64,000 bases of DNA from Trichomonas vaginalis G3 (GCF_026262505.1 NC_067203.1:15388392-15452391); one strand, 5' to 3'. Positions 41,003-51,884 are shown, counted from the first letter of the stretch. The notes: generated from the letters alone by a model not told the origin. Translations and numbers: made by a program.

Positions 41003-41398
41003 TTACTTCAAAAAGCTTGTTATGACAGTTAAGTCATACAACAAGTTTAAAATAATATCTTGTTCTTCTTCTGAACGTTTGTTGTCTCTTCCGATAAAAG
41101 TTTCGAACATGAGAACCAAAAAACGTTTTTTGAGATTGCGGAAGAGTTCAGGCAAACGTTCATATTCTGGATATGTTGGGCGCAGTTCAAAACATCTGAG
41201 CTGACATTCGGACAAAATTGGGACAATGTCAGAAAATTCATCTTTGGTCGGACTGCTTGAAGGTAAGTCCCTTACATGTAAGTAGCTCTGGTAAAGTCTT
41301 CTCATCTCTGCTAACTTCTGGAGTATAGCTTCGTAATTTAAGAGTTTTAATTTTAATTGTCTTATTCCTCTCTTGACATCTAAACGGTAAGTATCCAT
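41003..41398 (-). CDS. Unknown helical protein of the B-specific module
   Basis: From the ATG at 41398: MDTYRLDVKRGIRQLKLKLL, then an Arg/Leu-rich helical body ending IILNLLYDLTVITSFLK. The reading frame stays open upstream of this ATG to about 41515, so the start is uncertain. Not recognised. Confidence 0.45.
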   Translation of the reverse strand: MDTYRLDVKRGIRQLKLKLLNYEAILQKLAEMRRLYQSYLHVRDLPSSSPTKDEFSDIVPILSECQLRCFELRPTYPEYERLPELFRNLKKRFLVLMFETFIGRDNKRSEEEQDIILNLLYDLTVITSFLK

Positions 41399-41520
41399 GA
41401 GGTCAAGAGTAGCTTTGGTAACTTTAAGTGGAGCTATCTGTTCCTTGACTTCTGCAATTTTGGTTGCAATTGTGGTTTGAGTTCCTTCAAGTTCGCCGTC
41501 TATGTTGTAATAAACAGAAA

Positions 41521-41736
41521 TTCATCAAAAGTGACAGCTCTCAATTTTTTGACATTTGTAAATTCTAAATTGAATGAGAAAAATGAAATAATACTAAACA
41601 TAATACAATATTCTAGATTTAATTATAATTAGGAAAAAGTTAGTTTTGAGAGTACTTTTCATAGGCATATAGAATGAAATCTTCTGAAAAATAATATCAC
41701 ATAAACTCATATTATTTTCTAATATATAACTATTTT
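41521..41736. other. Host spacer between elements B and C
   Basis: AT-rich, no gene and no repeat seen. Its left limit marks the approximate end of element B. Confidence 0.4.
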
Positions 41737-41870
41737 AAAAAAAAAAAAAAAAAAAAAGGTAGTGGGGCTTCCAGGGGCTGCGCCCCTTCTAGCCCCTAAG
41801 AAATTTTGCCCAAGACCCAAGAGGAGGACCGAACCCCAGCCGACCAGCCGTTGACTTTTTTGTAGAACAC
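41737..41870 (+). repeat. Terminal repeat of element C
   Basis: 21 A, GGT, then the hairpin at 41764-41796 (GGGGCT/AGCCCC outer stem, AGGGGC/GCCCCT inner stem) and the GC block with CCAGCCGACCAGCCG near 41834-41850. Closer to B than to A. Confidence 0.85.
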
Positions 41871-42096
41871 TCAAAATAGTATAACTTTGTCCGGACAAGT
41901 AAGGGTCTATCGTCGCTACAGGAAAAGTTGCAGGCGTTCCAAGGAAGTATACTTTGAGAAGCCTTTTCTCCCTTATAGAATGAGATAGGACGGTTATTTT
42001 ACAAAACTGACAACACTTTGACCGAGTAGTTTTTTGTGCTGAACAAAAAGTGTCATATAAACATCTGTCAAAAACCGCTTTTTAACTTCACTTAAA

Positions 42097-45000
42097 ATGC
42101 CACGTAAGCTACGTAAGAATATACGTAAGAGGAAGGGAGCATTGAAACATCCAATAGTAAAACTGACACCACAACAACAGTTGCAACAACAAATGATGAA
42201 TGACCCCACTATGTTGCAACAAATGTCAAGCAACCCTATGCTTTTAAACCGAGTTATTGGTGCACAGAGTGGAGGTTTAAGAGCGGCACTTTTAGCGAAA
42301 ATGGCAGGCTATGGTGGAGCTGCAGACGGAACAGCTTATAACCCTCAAAGTCAAATGAATTTGAGTTCACTCAAAAATCAAATAACAGATGTCAAAAAGT
42401 CAAACATAGACATACAGAAACAAATAAGTGAAAACGAAAAGAAACTAGAATATGACAGACACACAAAGAAACTCAATGAGTTAAACGTAGAGAAAAAGAA
42501 GAAAGAAGAACAACTGAAAGAACTAAGTACAGAGGGATATGCGAAAAAAGTGTCAGAAAAAGCAGCAGAAGTAGCAAAAATGGAACAAGATGTTATAAAT
42601 TTGAAAAACCATACTACTCAATATAAAGTACTGAAAGATGAAGAGATAAAACAAAAAGCCCTGAAGACATATATGGATAGCGATGAGTATAAAAAAGAAG
42701 TTGAAGCAAATGTAAAGGCAGAAAAACTTTTACAGTTGCAAAACCAAACCGTACAGTATGAAAACTTAGCACAAGAAAGTAAAAATAACGACACAGCCAT
42801 GCAGAAGGCAATGAAAAGCGCAGAATATATAAAAGCTAATAATAACTGGTTAGATGCCCAGGCCAACGCTAAAGCAGCCCAACTTATAGGGTCAATAAGG
42901 ACAAAAATACAAGCGGATGAAGACAGTTCAAATGAAGCTTTAATGAATGCTGACTTTAAGAATGCCTTCGAAGCTCTTCATAGTAAGGTGAAACTAGTGA
43001 ACGACTTCTCATCTGGAAAGAAACTGAAGTCTGAAGGTTTCGACAAAGAGTTAAGAGAAGTAGCACAAAATATGACGAAAATAACAGATGCAGCAACGAG
43101 ACAGGCAGTTCAAAGTGCCTATGACGCCGTTAGAGCAACTGTTGTGGAAAGTCAAGAAAAAGAGTTACAACAGACCAAAACAGACCTAGTAAATGCTTTC
43201 TTAAAAACGAAAAGTCAGGTAGGACATTATGCTGCAGATGGAACATATGTGCCAGCTGGTGGAACTTATATACCAGCTGGTGGAACTTATATACTAGCTA
43301 GTGGAACTTATATACCAGCTGGTGGAACTTTTATACCACCAAACCCTTCAAGAGAAGCACCTGCAGCAGGACTACCTAAAACATTTACATCGTCACATGG
43401 ACACAGACGCAGGCATGCACCACAACAACAACAACCAACAATTCAAAATCCAGCACCACAACAACAACCAACAATTCAAAATCCAGCACCACAACAACAA
43501 CCAACAATTCAAAATCCAGCACAACAACCACCTCCACAACCAACAATTCAAAACCCTGCACAACAACCACCTCCACAACCAGCACAACAACCACCTCCAC
43601 AACCAGCACAACAACCAGCACAAACAGAGCAAGGACATAAAAGAAGTAGAGAACAAGGAAACCAAGAATTCTTAAAAATGCTTAAGGAAAATTATGGTTA
43701 CCCAGATACTCTTGACTTTAGTGACAGATATAAAGAAGCTGTTAGAAAGTTCAAGGAAGGAAATACTGACCCGAACCTATTTAGCTTTATGGTTCAGCAC
43801 CAAATGGGATATAATTTCAAACCTGGAAAATACAAGCTCGCTAAGGGATATGATTTAATAGCATATCATCCAAATGACATGACTGAATTTACTCCGAGAT
43901 ATTTGGTGTCAGAGCTAAATGATAATTCAACTCTCTTCATGAAACGTGTAAAAAATAGAGACGGAACGAAAGAAGAAAGGGTTATGAATGCGGATGACTT
44001 AGAAAGGGAATTTGTTAAAAACGGTCTCGGAATATATGAAATGCCAGCAGATGAGGTACAAGAAACTCCACAGGAAGAAGTTCAGATACAACCAGACATG
44101 GAAGAAATAGTTCAGCAACAACAGCTAGAAGAGCCTGAAGGAAACGAACAAGTCCCTCCTTTGGAAACTAACTTCACAGAACTAGATGAAGATTTGGAAC
44201 AGCCGAAAAATCTTGACCCTCAACAAGTGTATGCGGAGAATATGGAATCTTTCCAAGAGTCTAAGAAAAATTCGGCTGACATAGTAGAAGAATATCGAAA
44301 AATGTTCGCCGACATACAAAAGACTCCAACATCAGATGAAAATATCCAGCATAGAATGGAAGTACTGAAAGATAATGTACACAAATACAACAATCCTTTT
44401 TACTTACGAGCATATAACGTTCAATCTTCGGATGAACTCGGTGAAAATAAAAGGTTAAATTTCAACAAAACATATAGAAATGAAACATTGTTTAAAGTTC
44501 ATTCAGAACCTAACCAATATGGAAACAAACCTACTTTTGTTTCTGCAGACTATGGAACTACAATGAGATGGGGTCATAAAGCTAATCCGGATAGGTGGTT
44601 CATAAACTTACAACCTCAATTCCAAGAAGTTGTAGACGCAATGGAAGTGAATGGTGAACCAGATATAGCTGGTATTTTCAGCGCGGCTTTAATGCCATTG
44701 AAAGATATGAAACATGCAGATATTTTGGACCAGTATGAAATGAACATGGCTGATGGAAATATAACACCTGACGTTCTAGAACATTTATCTCAAAGAACTA
44801 CACAGAACCATAGAGATGGTATATTTGGTGAAGAGTTTAGAAAGAAAGTTAGGGAGAAAGAAGGAAGAGAACCTATTGTACATGACCTTGCAAACGAAAG
44901 TTTGCAAAATGTCATAAAAACTTACTTTGCAGACAATGCAATGAGAAGGGATGAATATTTAAGAAAACTCAAATGGACAGTACCAAATGAAATGTTAGTA

Positions 45001-45423
45001 TTGAAAAACATGTTCCTTGACAAAATAAAACCAACTACAGAAATAAATGACGCAAGACTGAAACATTGGGTAAAAGCTTTCCCATTCACAAAAGATATTA
45101 TTGGTTACATGGAAAGAAAACCAGAATGGCTACAAAAACATATATTTGGAAACGAGCTTATTCCATATGGACAGGCTCTGTTTGAAGAGCTCGAACCGGA
45201 AACTCAGGAAAGAGTCATGCAAACAATACGCGAAGACTCAAATACAAACTATGACAAAATCTTTCTAGGATATAGGTTACCTGAGATGGGCGACCAGAGC
45301 CCAAAGGCAAAAAGGACATGGGAAATTTACAACATACTAGGTGAACATGAGGCAAAGATGCAACAAAACTCAGTCAGGAAGAAAGTAAAGCTTGGTACGA
45401 GTGGGTTCTATTATGACATATAA
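42097..45423 (+). CDS. Very large Gln/Pro-rich structural protein, element C
   Basis: 1108 residues and open. The order is a basic N-terminus (PRKLRKNIRKRKG), a Gln/Met-rich segment, long coiled coils (about 90-370) and VPAGGTYIPAGGTYI repeats (about 378-405). Pro/Gln repeats (430-510) and a Glu-rich stretch (660-710) come next, followed by a likely folded C-terminal region with WTVPNEMLVLKNMFLDKIKP. Its position next to the capsid gene suggests an internal scaffold, core or tegument-like role. No family is recognised. The TTTTTA box lies 12 bases before the ATG. Confidence 0.65.
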   Translation: MPRKLRKNIRKRKGALKHPIVKLTPQQQLQQQMMNDPTMLQQMSSNPMLLNRVIGAQSGGLRAALLAKMAGYGGAADGTAYNPQSQMNLSSLKNQITDVKKSNIDIQKQISENEKKLEYDRHTKKLNELNVEKKKKEEQLKELSTEGYAKKVSEKAAEVAKMEQDVINLKNHTTQYKVLKDEEIKQKALKTYMDSDEYKKEVEANVKAEKLLQLQNQTVQYENLAQESKNNDTAMQKAMKSAEYIKANNNWLDAQANAKAAQLIGSIRTKIQADEDSSNEALMNADFKNAFEALHSKVKLVNDFSSGKKLKSEGFDKELREVAQNMTKITDAATRQAVQSAYDAVRATVVESQEKELQQTKTDLVNAFLKTKSQVGHYAADGTYVPAGGTYIPAGGTYILASGTYIPAGGTFIPPNPSREAPAAGLPKTFTSSHGHRRRHAPQQQQPTIQNPAPQQQPTIQNPAPQQQPTIQNPAQQPPPQPTIQNPAQQPPPQPAQQPPPQPAQQPAQTEQGHKRSREQGNQEFLKMLKENYGYPDTLDFSDRYKEAVRKFKEGNTDPNLFSFMVQHQMGYNFKPGKYKLAKGYDLIAYHPNDMTEFTPRYLVSELNDNSTLFMKRVKNRDGTKEERVMNADDLEREFVKNGLGIYEMPADEVQETPQEEVQIQPDMEEIVQQQQLEEPEGNEQVPPLETNFTELDEDLEQPKNLDPQQVYAENMESFQESKKNSADIVEEYRKMFADIQKTPTSDENIQHRMEVLKDNVHKYNNPFYLRAYNVQSSDELGENKRLNFNKTYRNETLFKVHSEPNQYGNKPTFVSADYGTTMRWGHKANPDRWFINLQPQFQEVVDAMEVNGEPDIAGIFSAALMPLKDMKHADILDQYEMNMADGNITPDVLEHLSQRTTQNHRDGIFGEEFRKKVREKEGREPIVHDLANESLQNVIKTYFADNAMRRDEYLRKLKWTVPNEMLVLKNMFLDKIKPTTEINDARLKHWVKAFPFTKDIIGYMERKPEWLQKHIFGNELIPYGQALFEELEPETQERVMQTIREDSNTNYDKIFLGYRLPEMGDQSPKAKRTWEIYNILGEHEAKMQQNSVRKKVKLGTSGFYYDI
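43420..43630 (+). repeat. Pro/Gln coding repeat, element C
   Basis: Three QQPTIQNPAP units and several PAQQPPPQ units. Unit number differs from the element A copy. Confidence 0.75.
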
Positions 45424-45455
45424 ATCCAACTATTCTATATTTTTACCCATATGAA

Positions 45456-47063
45456 ATGTACGCCGCTCAGAATATAACGCCAACAGTTTTGGATGCCATG
45501 AACGGAAATGTTTCCGAATGGTATAACGAATGCGACAATGCCATTAGAAGGTCAGAAATAGTTCCTGGAACTTACGAATATACAACTGCTGTTTCTTATG
45601 GAAACGTAGGTGAGTTTGGAGAAGGTTCTTCAACAACAGTAGATATTGCTTGCGACAGGTTTCATATTATTTCTATTGACAACTCATTCTTATACGTGGA
45701 ACAAGACATTGAAATAAAACCTTCTGCCAAGTTGTCTGACAAGAAAGGTTGCAATGGAATTTTCTATGTCGGATACCAATATGCTCCAGAAGTTTTCATG
45801 GGATATAAGATATATTCTAACTCTGACTTGGTTCAAACAGTAACATGGGCAAACTATGAATGGTTCGCTTTGAGAAACTCAGTACAACCACAAGCGAGAG
45901 AACAAACAGACCAGTATGCAACTATTGAGAAAATAAGAAGACTTGACCCTAACGTTCCAGGAGTTTATGTTGACCTTTCTGGACAAACTGCAGCAGCAGT
46001 AACCAAAGTAAAACTGAAACTTAGAGTTCCTTTGTCATCTTTCCTCATCTTCAGGTTTTTAAGATACTTGCCAAACTGGGCAGGAAAAATTTCTATTGAA
46101 CTTACTCCAAGCAAAAATAACTTAGTCATTGCACCAACACAAGACCCATTCACTCTTACAGACGTAAAGGGAACAAATCAAACGTCATTCGCCGAATTTT
46201 GCAAAGACAAAGTTGACTTAGACTTTGGTTTCTCAAACTTCAACACTGAAGTAAACTATTATTTCAATGCTGCTGGAGATGCTTGGGACCCAGTTAAGTT
46301 CACATGCGAAAAATTTGAATGCAAGAGAATAGAAAGCAGACTTGCAGTCTATATGTTGGACCCAGATATTTCAAATGCTTTAGCTGCCAAATATATTGCA
46401 GTTCCACTTATGTTCCCTATACACCAAATATCTGTCAAAGACTTTGCAGGTGAAGTTGGAAACCAAAGTGCTGACCCAGGTGCAAGAACAGATATTGCTT
46501 TAACAACTGCAATGAAACATGCAGATACTCTGTTTGTACTGTTCAGACGAACTATAAATGACTATTCTTGTTTCTACAACCCTGGTATTAAATATCATAT
46601 AAACATAGATGGCAAATATTATCCAAGAGAAGAATATTCTACAGTTGAGGATATGAGGTCATACAACTTGACATTAGATGCTATGAACTTTAACAACAAC
46701 TTCACAACAACCATTAACCCTGAAATGCAAAGTTCTATTATGCCATATGTGAAAGTATGGACTCATACAGGAAGTCAAAAAACTCAATATACAAATGGAG
46801 ACCGTTCAAACTTTTGGCTTGGCATTCCATTTGCTGACTCAGAAGACTTTATGGGTGGTATTTCAACTGTTGGTACTGTACAAATACAATATACTGGTGA
46901 CAGAGACGGTCCAGATGAATTGAAAGCAAAGAAGTTTACAAAACCAATAGCACTTTTCACGGAAGATGCTCTTTTGAAGATTCGTTCGATGAAACCTGCT
47001 GGGGCTCCTCAGATTGGCATAACGACAGCTTCCATCGAGCAGATTTTGGCAGCAGGTCAGTAA
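45456..47063 (+). CDS. Major capsid protein (double jelly roll), element C
   Basis: 535 residues and open, within the usual range for Maverick capsid proteins. The LSSFLIFRFLRYLPNWAGKI motif lies near residue 205, followed by strand-rich segments with IELTPSKNNLVIAP. A second strand-rich half starts near residue 290 (YNLTLDAMNFNNNFTTTINP, IMPYVKVWTHTGSQK). The protein should form the trimeric capsomers of an icosahedral particle. The TTTTTA box lies 10 bases before the ATG, and 107 bases at the 3' end overlap the next gene on the other strand. Confidence 0.82.
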   Translation: MYAAQNITPTVLDAMNGNVSEWYNECDNAIRRSEIVPGTYEYTTAVSYGNVGEFGEGSSTTVDIACDRFHIISIDNSFLYVEQDIEIKPSAKLSDKKGCNGIFYVGYQYAPEVFMGYKIYSNSDLVQTVTWANYEWFALRNSVQPQAREQTDQYATIEKIRRLDPNVPGVYVDLSGQTAAAVTKVKLKLRVPLSSFLIFRFLRYLPNWAGKISIELTPSKNNLVIAPTQDPFTLTDVKGTNQTSFAEFCKDKVDLDFGFSNFNTEVNYYFNAAGDAWDPVKFTCEKFECKRIESRLAVYMLDPDISNALAAKYIAVPLMFPIHQISVKDFAGEVGNQSADPGARTDIALTTAMKHADTLFVLFRRTINDYSCFYNPGIKYHINIDGKYYPREEYSTVEDMRSYNLTLDAMNFNNNFTTTINPEMQSSIMPYVKVWTHTGSQKTQYTNGDRSNFWLGIPFADSEDFMGGISTVGTVQIQYTGDRDGPDELKAKKFTKPIALFTEDALLKIRSMKPAGAPQIGITTASIEQILAAGQ

Positions 47064-47376
47064 GTTGTTCTTGAACTGACTTCTCTCCGTCAAATATTGA
47101 CAGTACGCCAGTTTTGACATAATATTGTATTATAAACTTTCCTTTAGAAATATCTGTAAGTTTTGTTGTTATATTTTTGTCAACGTCAAGAACTTTCACC
47201 ATCTCGGTTATACCAACTTTCTTTGCTTTATGAAAATATTTTGGTTCAGCAAAGACTGCTATTCTATAACATTTTCCATTGTTTGTGTAAAGAACTATTC
47301 TGTCAATGTATTTGTATTGTTTGTGAGTATAAACCTTGTTTTGCTTCAATTCGAAGAGATATCCGAATACGTCCAT
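46957..47376 (-). CDS. Unknown 139-residue protein overlapping the capsid gene, element C
   Basis: Starts MDVFGYLFELKQNKVYTHKQ. Strand-rich, with YFHKAKKVGITEMVKVLDVD, and a hydrophilic Ser/Glu tail encoded inside the overlap. Divergent from the next gene by 18 bp. Not recognised; it may be capsid-associated by location. Confidence 0.6.
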   Translation of the reverse strand: MDVFGYLFELKQNKVYTHKQYKYIDRIVLYTNNGKCYRIAVFAEPKYFHKAKKVGITEMVKVLDVDKNITTKLTDISKGKFIIQYYVKTGVLSIFDGEKSVQEQLTDLLPKSARWKLSLCQSEEPQQVSSNESSKEHLP

Positions 47377-47394
47377 ATTTTTATTCGAAGTAAA
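47377..47394. promoter_or_regulatory. 18 bp divergent promoter, element C
   Basis: ATTTTTATTCGAAGTAAA between outward start codons; TTTTTA lies 11 bases before the ATG of the plus gene. Same place and length as 22691-22708. Confidence 0.55.
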
Positions 47395-47973
47395 ATGTCA
47401 TTTCCGAAAAATAGAAGCGTAAGTGTTTCAAAAGGTTTAATGGCGGTGGCAGATGTGAAGTTAAATTCACCAACTCAAACAAACAGTCAAAGTGTTATTG
47501 TCAATGTCAAAGACAGAGATGTTGAAGTGGGGAAACCATACGAAGACGAAGATGGTATAACAATTGTTCCTGTAAAAGAACCAACATATCCTGAAGTTAG
47601 CAGAGACTTAAGTTCTGTTTGCAGATATTCGAAACGACTACCAACAACTGAAAGACAAACTTCAAACTCAGGAGAAGATTTTCAAGCTTTAGGTATAATG
47701 TTAAACTTGGTCGAACACAACCCTGTAAAAGTGAACTCATATGTCATTGCACCTCATGAAGTTTTGAAAGAACTATTGAAACTTTTGACAGAGGCAGACG
47801 ATATAAACATCAAAGAAATAGAACCCGACATTAGTTGCTGTGGTGTTTCATATAATGTCATTGACAAGATATACGTTATGAAAGGAGGTGAAACGTTGAA
47901 CTTAAAATATAGTTTCCCAGACGTTATAAAAATATTTGACGACCACAACATTTCATTAAAATTTATTTGCTAA
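47395..47973 (+). pseudogene. Unknown protein beside the capsid block, element C
   Basis: Starts MSFPKNRSVSVSKGLMAVAD. Follows the gene at 22113-22690 of A. The end is LKFIC. One internal stretch differs strongly from the A copy, so it is listed as not surely intact. Confidence 0.5.
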
Positions 47974-47977
47974 GTAA

Positions 47978-48795
47978 ATGGCAGAAAACATACTTCTGTA
48001 TACTATAACAACAAAGAACCCTGAGTCATATAACTCTATAACTACATATCTTCAAAGTCCTCAAGGAAGATATTGTAAACTAACCTTAAACACAATGACA
48101 ACTAAAGCATGTTTTGCTCTTTTGACTCCAGATGACTATATTGTTTTAAATGGTATGAAATACTATTGGGAAGATACATATTCTGAAATACCACCAGGTG
48201 TTTTGTAGACCTGTTTAACCAACTTTTTCCAGATAAAAATATTTTAAGTTCTATAACACATGCGGGAACTATAAACTTTACTGGAACTTTTCCTTTCATT
48301 TTAAATGACATGAGTTATAATGCAAAACTTATTTCAGGGTTTTACAACCAAACATTTCCTATAGAAGCAGAATGGAATAATGGATATTATATTGTAAAAG
48401 GTTTGTCTGTTCCGTTGACTTTAAGTACACCTATTTTATATATTGTTTCAAACTTAGGTTCAAAGTGTTATTCGAATGTCGACAGAAACTATTATGACCA
48501 AAAGATACTTATGCGTATAAATAACACATTCTCTGCTGGTTTGCCTATTGTTCATTCGAATGCAGAGTTTTCAGCTTTAGTAAACTCAAACACTTTAGCA
48601 AACATAAACTTAACCTTAGTTGACGCAAACTTTGTTCCCGTAAAACTTTTATGTCCTATGTATATTTCTATGACAGCAGAAAGTATAGAATTGGAAGATG
48701 CAACCGGTGAAGGTATTGTATTACAAGAACAAATAGCTCAAGAACAACAAATGCAAGAAATACCTCCTGAGATGCAACAACAAAGTCAAGAATAA
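47978..48795 (+). pseudogene. Beta-rich capsid-associated protein part, element C
   Basis: The N-terminal piece begins MAENILLYTITTKNPESYNS. The C-terminal piece has LSVPLTLSTPILYIVSNLG, LVDANFVPVKLLCPMYISM and a Gln-rich tail. A minor-capsid-type protein is possible. It follows the previous gene by 4 bases. The small 76-residue gene found here in A is absent. Confidence 0.5.
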
Positions 48796-48825
48796 AAAAA
48801 AATATTTTTTTTTATTTTTATAAAA

Positions 48826-50060
48826 ATGTACAGAATAGATGTTTCAGATTTTTATGACTTCCAAGCATTCAGAAATATGTGTCCATTTAGAGACTATAAC
48901 AAAGCAGTCGAGAATTTGAAACGTTTAGTCATTTATGTCGACTCTGCCCCAGAATGTTATGTTATGAAAGAATGGGATGTTGTCTTTAACAAACCAAGAG
49001 CAACAATAGTGTCTGAACAAGAATGTAGACAGAAACTTAAGAAAATAAAAGTCGTACAAGTTGGCATGAAGATGTTAGATGCTTGGGATATCTTATTGTC
49101 AAAGTTAGAAGATTTTTCAGTTCGTGGTATAAAGTTTTATACACCTTCTCCAAACTTCTATTCTATCTTCACTGGATATAAATACGAACAAGTAGAATGG
49201 AAACACAGTATTATAGAAGCTTGGTTAGACCATGTCAAAGAAATTATATGCAATGGAAACGAAAAGGTTTATGAGTATATCTTATGTTGGTTTGCAAACA
49301 TCTTACAACATCCAAGTGCTAAAAATGAAACTGCTCTCATTATAATTGGAAAACAAGGAACAGGTAAGAACACATTCTTTACAGATATTTTGTGCAAACT
49401 GTTAGAGGTTATTCGAACCCTAATATGACAAACTTAGAAAACATCTGCGGTAAATTTAACTCTTCAATTGAGAATATGAAACTTATAGTTTGCAATGAAC
49501 TTCAAAGTATAGATACAACAAAAGTTTTGAACTCAGATGCTTTGAAGAGTCTTATAACAGACAAAGTTGGAGTTGTTGAAAGAAAGTATAAAGACCAAAG
49601 AGTTTGTGAAAATGTTGCAAACTTCATTATGGTTTCAAACAATGTTGTTCCGATGAAGTTAGAAAGTTCTGACAGAAGATATGTAGTTGTCAGAACGTCA
49701 GATTCTCATATGCAAGATACAGAATATTTTGACGACTTAGCAGAAACTTTGACATCTGACTTTTACAACCACTTGTTCTCATACTTTATGACATTAGATA
49801 TTTCAAAGTTCAATCCAAGACAAATTCCACATACCGAAGAGAGACAAACATTGTTAGAAGCAAACAAGAGTGTATATGAACTGTTCATAGATGAAACTGA
49901 CTTTGAGTGTTTAGATGAAAGGTCATTGTACGATTCGTATAAACAATATTGTCAAGAATATGGTTATATGGCAGCTTCTAAACGAACATTCTTGGCAAAT
50001 GTCAAAAGTCTTTTAGACGTACAGAATGGTGTATATACAAAGAAAAATTTTTCTGAGTAA
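48826..50060 (+). pseudogene. SF3 (D5-like) helicase part, element C
   Basis: The N-terminal segment (MYRIDVSDFYDFQAFRNMCP) leads to a D5-N-like helical stretch. Walker A is IIIGKQGTGKNTFF, the Walker B-like segment is MKLIVCNELQS and the following segment is NFIMVSNNVVPMKLESSDRR. The C-terminal segment is helical. These motifs define SF3 helicases of D5-type replication systems. A primase domain is not evident. Not one open frame. Confidence 0.75.
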
Positions 50061-50093
50061 ATTTTAAAAAAATTTTTTTATCCGATAGAAAAG

Positions 50094-50513
50094 ATGACGA
50101 AATATATTTCAGTAAACAAGTACATGTCAGGACTTAAAGAAGAACTAGACCCATTCACATATTTGAATGTTTACTTCTACCATTTTGAAAAGTCTTCATT
50201 CAGCAAAGTTTGGAACATCGAACCAGTTAAGTTTGCTATTGTGACTAAAAATGGTGCGAAATTTGAAGACTTAGACATAGAAGGTTTGTTAGCAGTCAAA
50301 GAAAGTTTTGACAGAAGGTTCTCAAACCTTAAAGAAGGCAAAGCATACAAACTTGTTATACCTTATGAACCAAAGAAAGCAGACGACTATGAATATTATG
50401 AGTCTAAGATAGTTGAAGTTCAAGGTAAATTGGGTAAAAAGATTTTAGAGTCTAAGCCAGTGTTTGCTCCTAAAGAGGAAGAGAACATTGACATTGACCC
50501 AGAAATGTTCTAA
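50094..50513 (+). CDS. Unknown 139-residue protein, element C
   Basis: Starts MTKYISVNKYMSGLKEELDP. A beta/alpha mix with VKFAIVTKNGAKFEDLDIEG and an acidic end. Open. Its place between helicase and ATPase may mean a replication accessory role; not recognised. Confidence 0.6.
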   Translation: MTKYISVNKYMSGLKEELDPFTYLNVYFYHFEKSSFSKVWNIEPVKFAIVTKNGAKFEDLDIEGLLAVKESFDRRFSNLKEGKAYKLVIPYEPKKADDYEYYESKIVEVQGKLGKKILESKPVFAPKEEENIDIDPEMF

Positions 50514-50532
50514 AATAAAATTTTATTTTTAC

Positions 50533-50980
50533 ATGTCAAATTTCTTTTTCTCTGGAATTGGTTCAGGTTCTTTCTTCTCTTCTTCTACTTTCTTTTCTTT
50601 CTTTTCTTCTTCTTCTTTTCTGGTGGAGTTATGTCAAATTTGGCGCAACCATATTTATGTAAAAGTTCTTTGTCCTTTAATAGCTCATCTATTCTGTTTT
50701 CTATTTCATCTTCAAGAACAGCGCATGTGTCTTCTTTGCATTCTAAGAACTTTTGTTGGACTTCATCTTTCCAATCGGTGTCATCTCTGTCAACAAGTCT
50801 GTCATTGACAAATTTTAAGACTGCTCTGCTTAATGTTTTATGGTTCTTGTCATATTCCCAGAAACAGAACTTTAGAACAAATTCCCCTTTCTTGTTTACA
50901 CTATGTAAGATTTTATGGTCGACAGATGTTTTGCTGTCGAAAAGCTTGTCTCGAATATAGATAGCGAAATCGCTAGACAT
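50533..50980 (-). pseudogene. Unknown charged protein, element C
   Basis: Starts MSSDFAIYIRDKLFDSKTSV; the body has KFCFWEYDKNHKTLS and the tail is Lys/Arg-rich. Divergent from the ATPase. The end of the frame is uncertain. Confidence 0.5.
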
Positions 50981-51014
50981 TTTCTAAAAGATAAAAATTT
51001 TAATTTTTAAAAAT

Positions 51015-51874
51015 ATGTTAGAAAAAAAGTTTGCTGACATTGACAAAAAATTTGAGAATGTTTTAAACAAGAACAAGAGGAAGTTAGAAAATGCTCAGAT
51101 AAAGCCTATACATGACAAGTTCTTATTTGCTCAGAATGGTATAACAGGTCTAATTGCACCACCTGGGTCGGGTAAGACTTTCACTTATCTTAAAATGGCT
51201 GCACAACAACAAGAACTAGATGAGAAGAACCCATTCTATGAGTTAGTAGTCATTTGTAGTACTTCTGGTCAATTTGACCAAACCGTCAATTCGTTCAAAG
51301 ATATTATAAAGAAGTCTAAGTTAGTATGTATAAAAGACTCTGAGTTGTTAGATTGGATAAAGAAGTACCAAAGAAGAGTTTTGAAGTATAATGCTATAAA
51401 TGAGTATATAAATTCGAAGTTTAAAGACCCAAATGAGGAAATGCAGAGAATATTAGAGAAGAAACACTTCAGAAACAAACAGAAAGAGATAGAATACATT
51501 TCGAAGAAATTGCAATCTTACGATTGGAAGACTTACCCTCATAGATGTCTTCTTATCTTAGATGACTTTGCTTCTCATCCTTTGTTAAAGAACAGAGAAC
51601 AAGATATGTGTCGAATTCTTAAGAAGCTCAGACACTTTAACATCTCAGTTGTCATTTGTGTACAGACAGCAAAGAGTTTAAGTAAGGATGTAAAGAGAAT
51701 ACTTACTGACATTGTACTTTTCCCGGATTGTCCGAAGACGATTTCATGGAACTTATGAAAGAGTCCATGGCAGGTAAGTTTGACAGACATGAACTATGGG
51801 AGAAGTACAAAGTCATACAAGACCTCATACTTCTTTCAGAATTCATATCTACGCGAACAAAGTTCAAATTGTAA
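51015..51874 (+). pseudogene. A32/FtsK-HerA packaging ATPase part, element C
   Basis: Walker A LIAPPGSGKTFTYLK near residue 47, Walker B CLLILDDFASH near residue 180 and a VVICVQTAKSL sensor segment. These match the A32-like genome-packaging ATPases of Mavericks and related viruses. Most of the part is open, but it is not counted as whole. Confidence 0.78.
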
Positions 51875-51884
51875 AAAGTCAAGC

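Larger units (their letters stand above)
30716..41520. mobile_element. Element B: partial, chimeric Maverick/Polinton
   Basis: The left end (from about 30716) has the hairpin and GC block of the Maverick terminal repeat but no poly(A) tip. Up to the polymerase end (39660) it follows element A gene by gene at high identity. The next 1.9 kb is an unrelated module with Pro-rich, HNH-type and unknown genes. No right terminal repeat or capsid block is seen. It is broken, with about a dozen or more breaks in several parts. The right boundary near 41520 is set by the return to host-like AT-rich sequence and is approximate. Confidence 0.8.
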
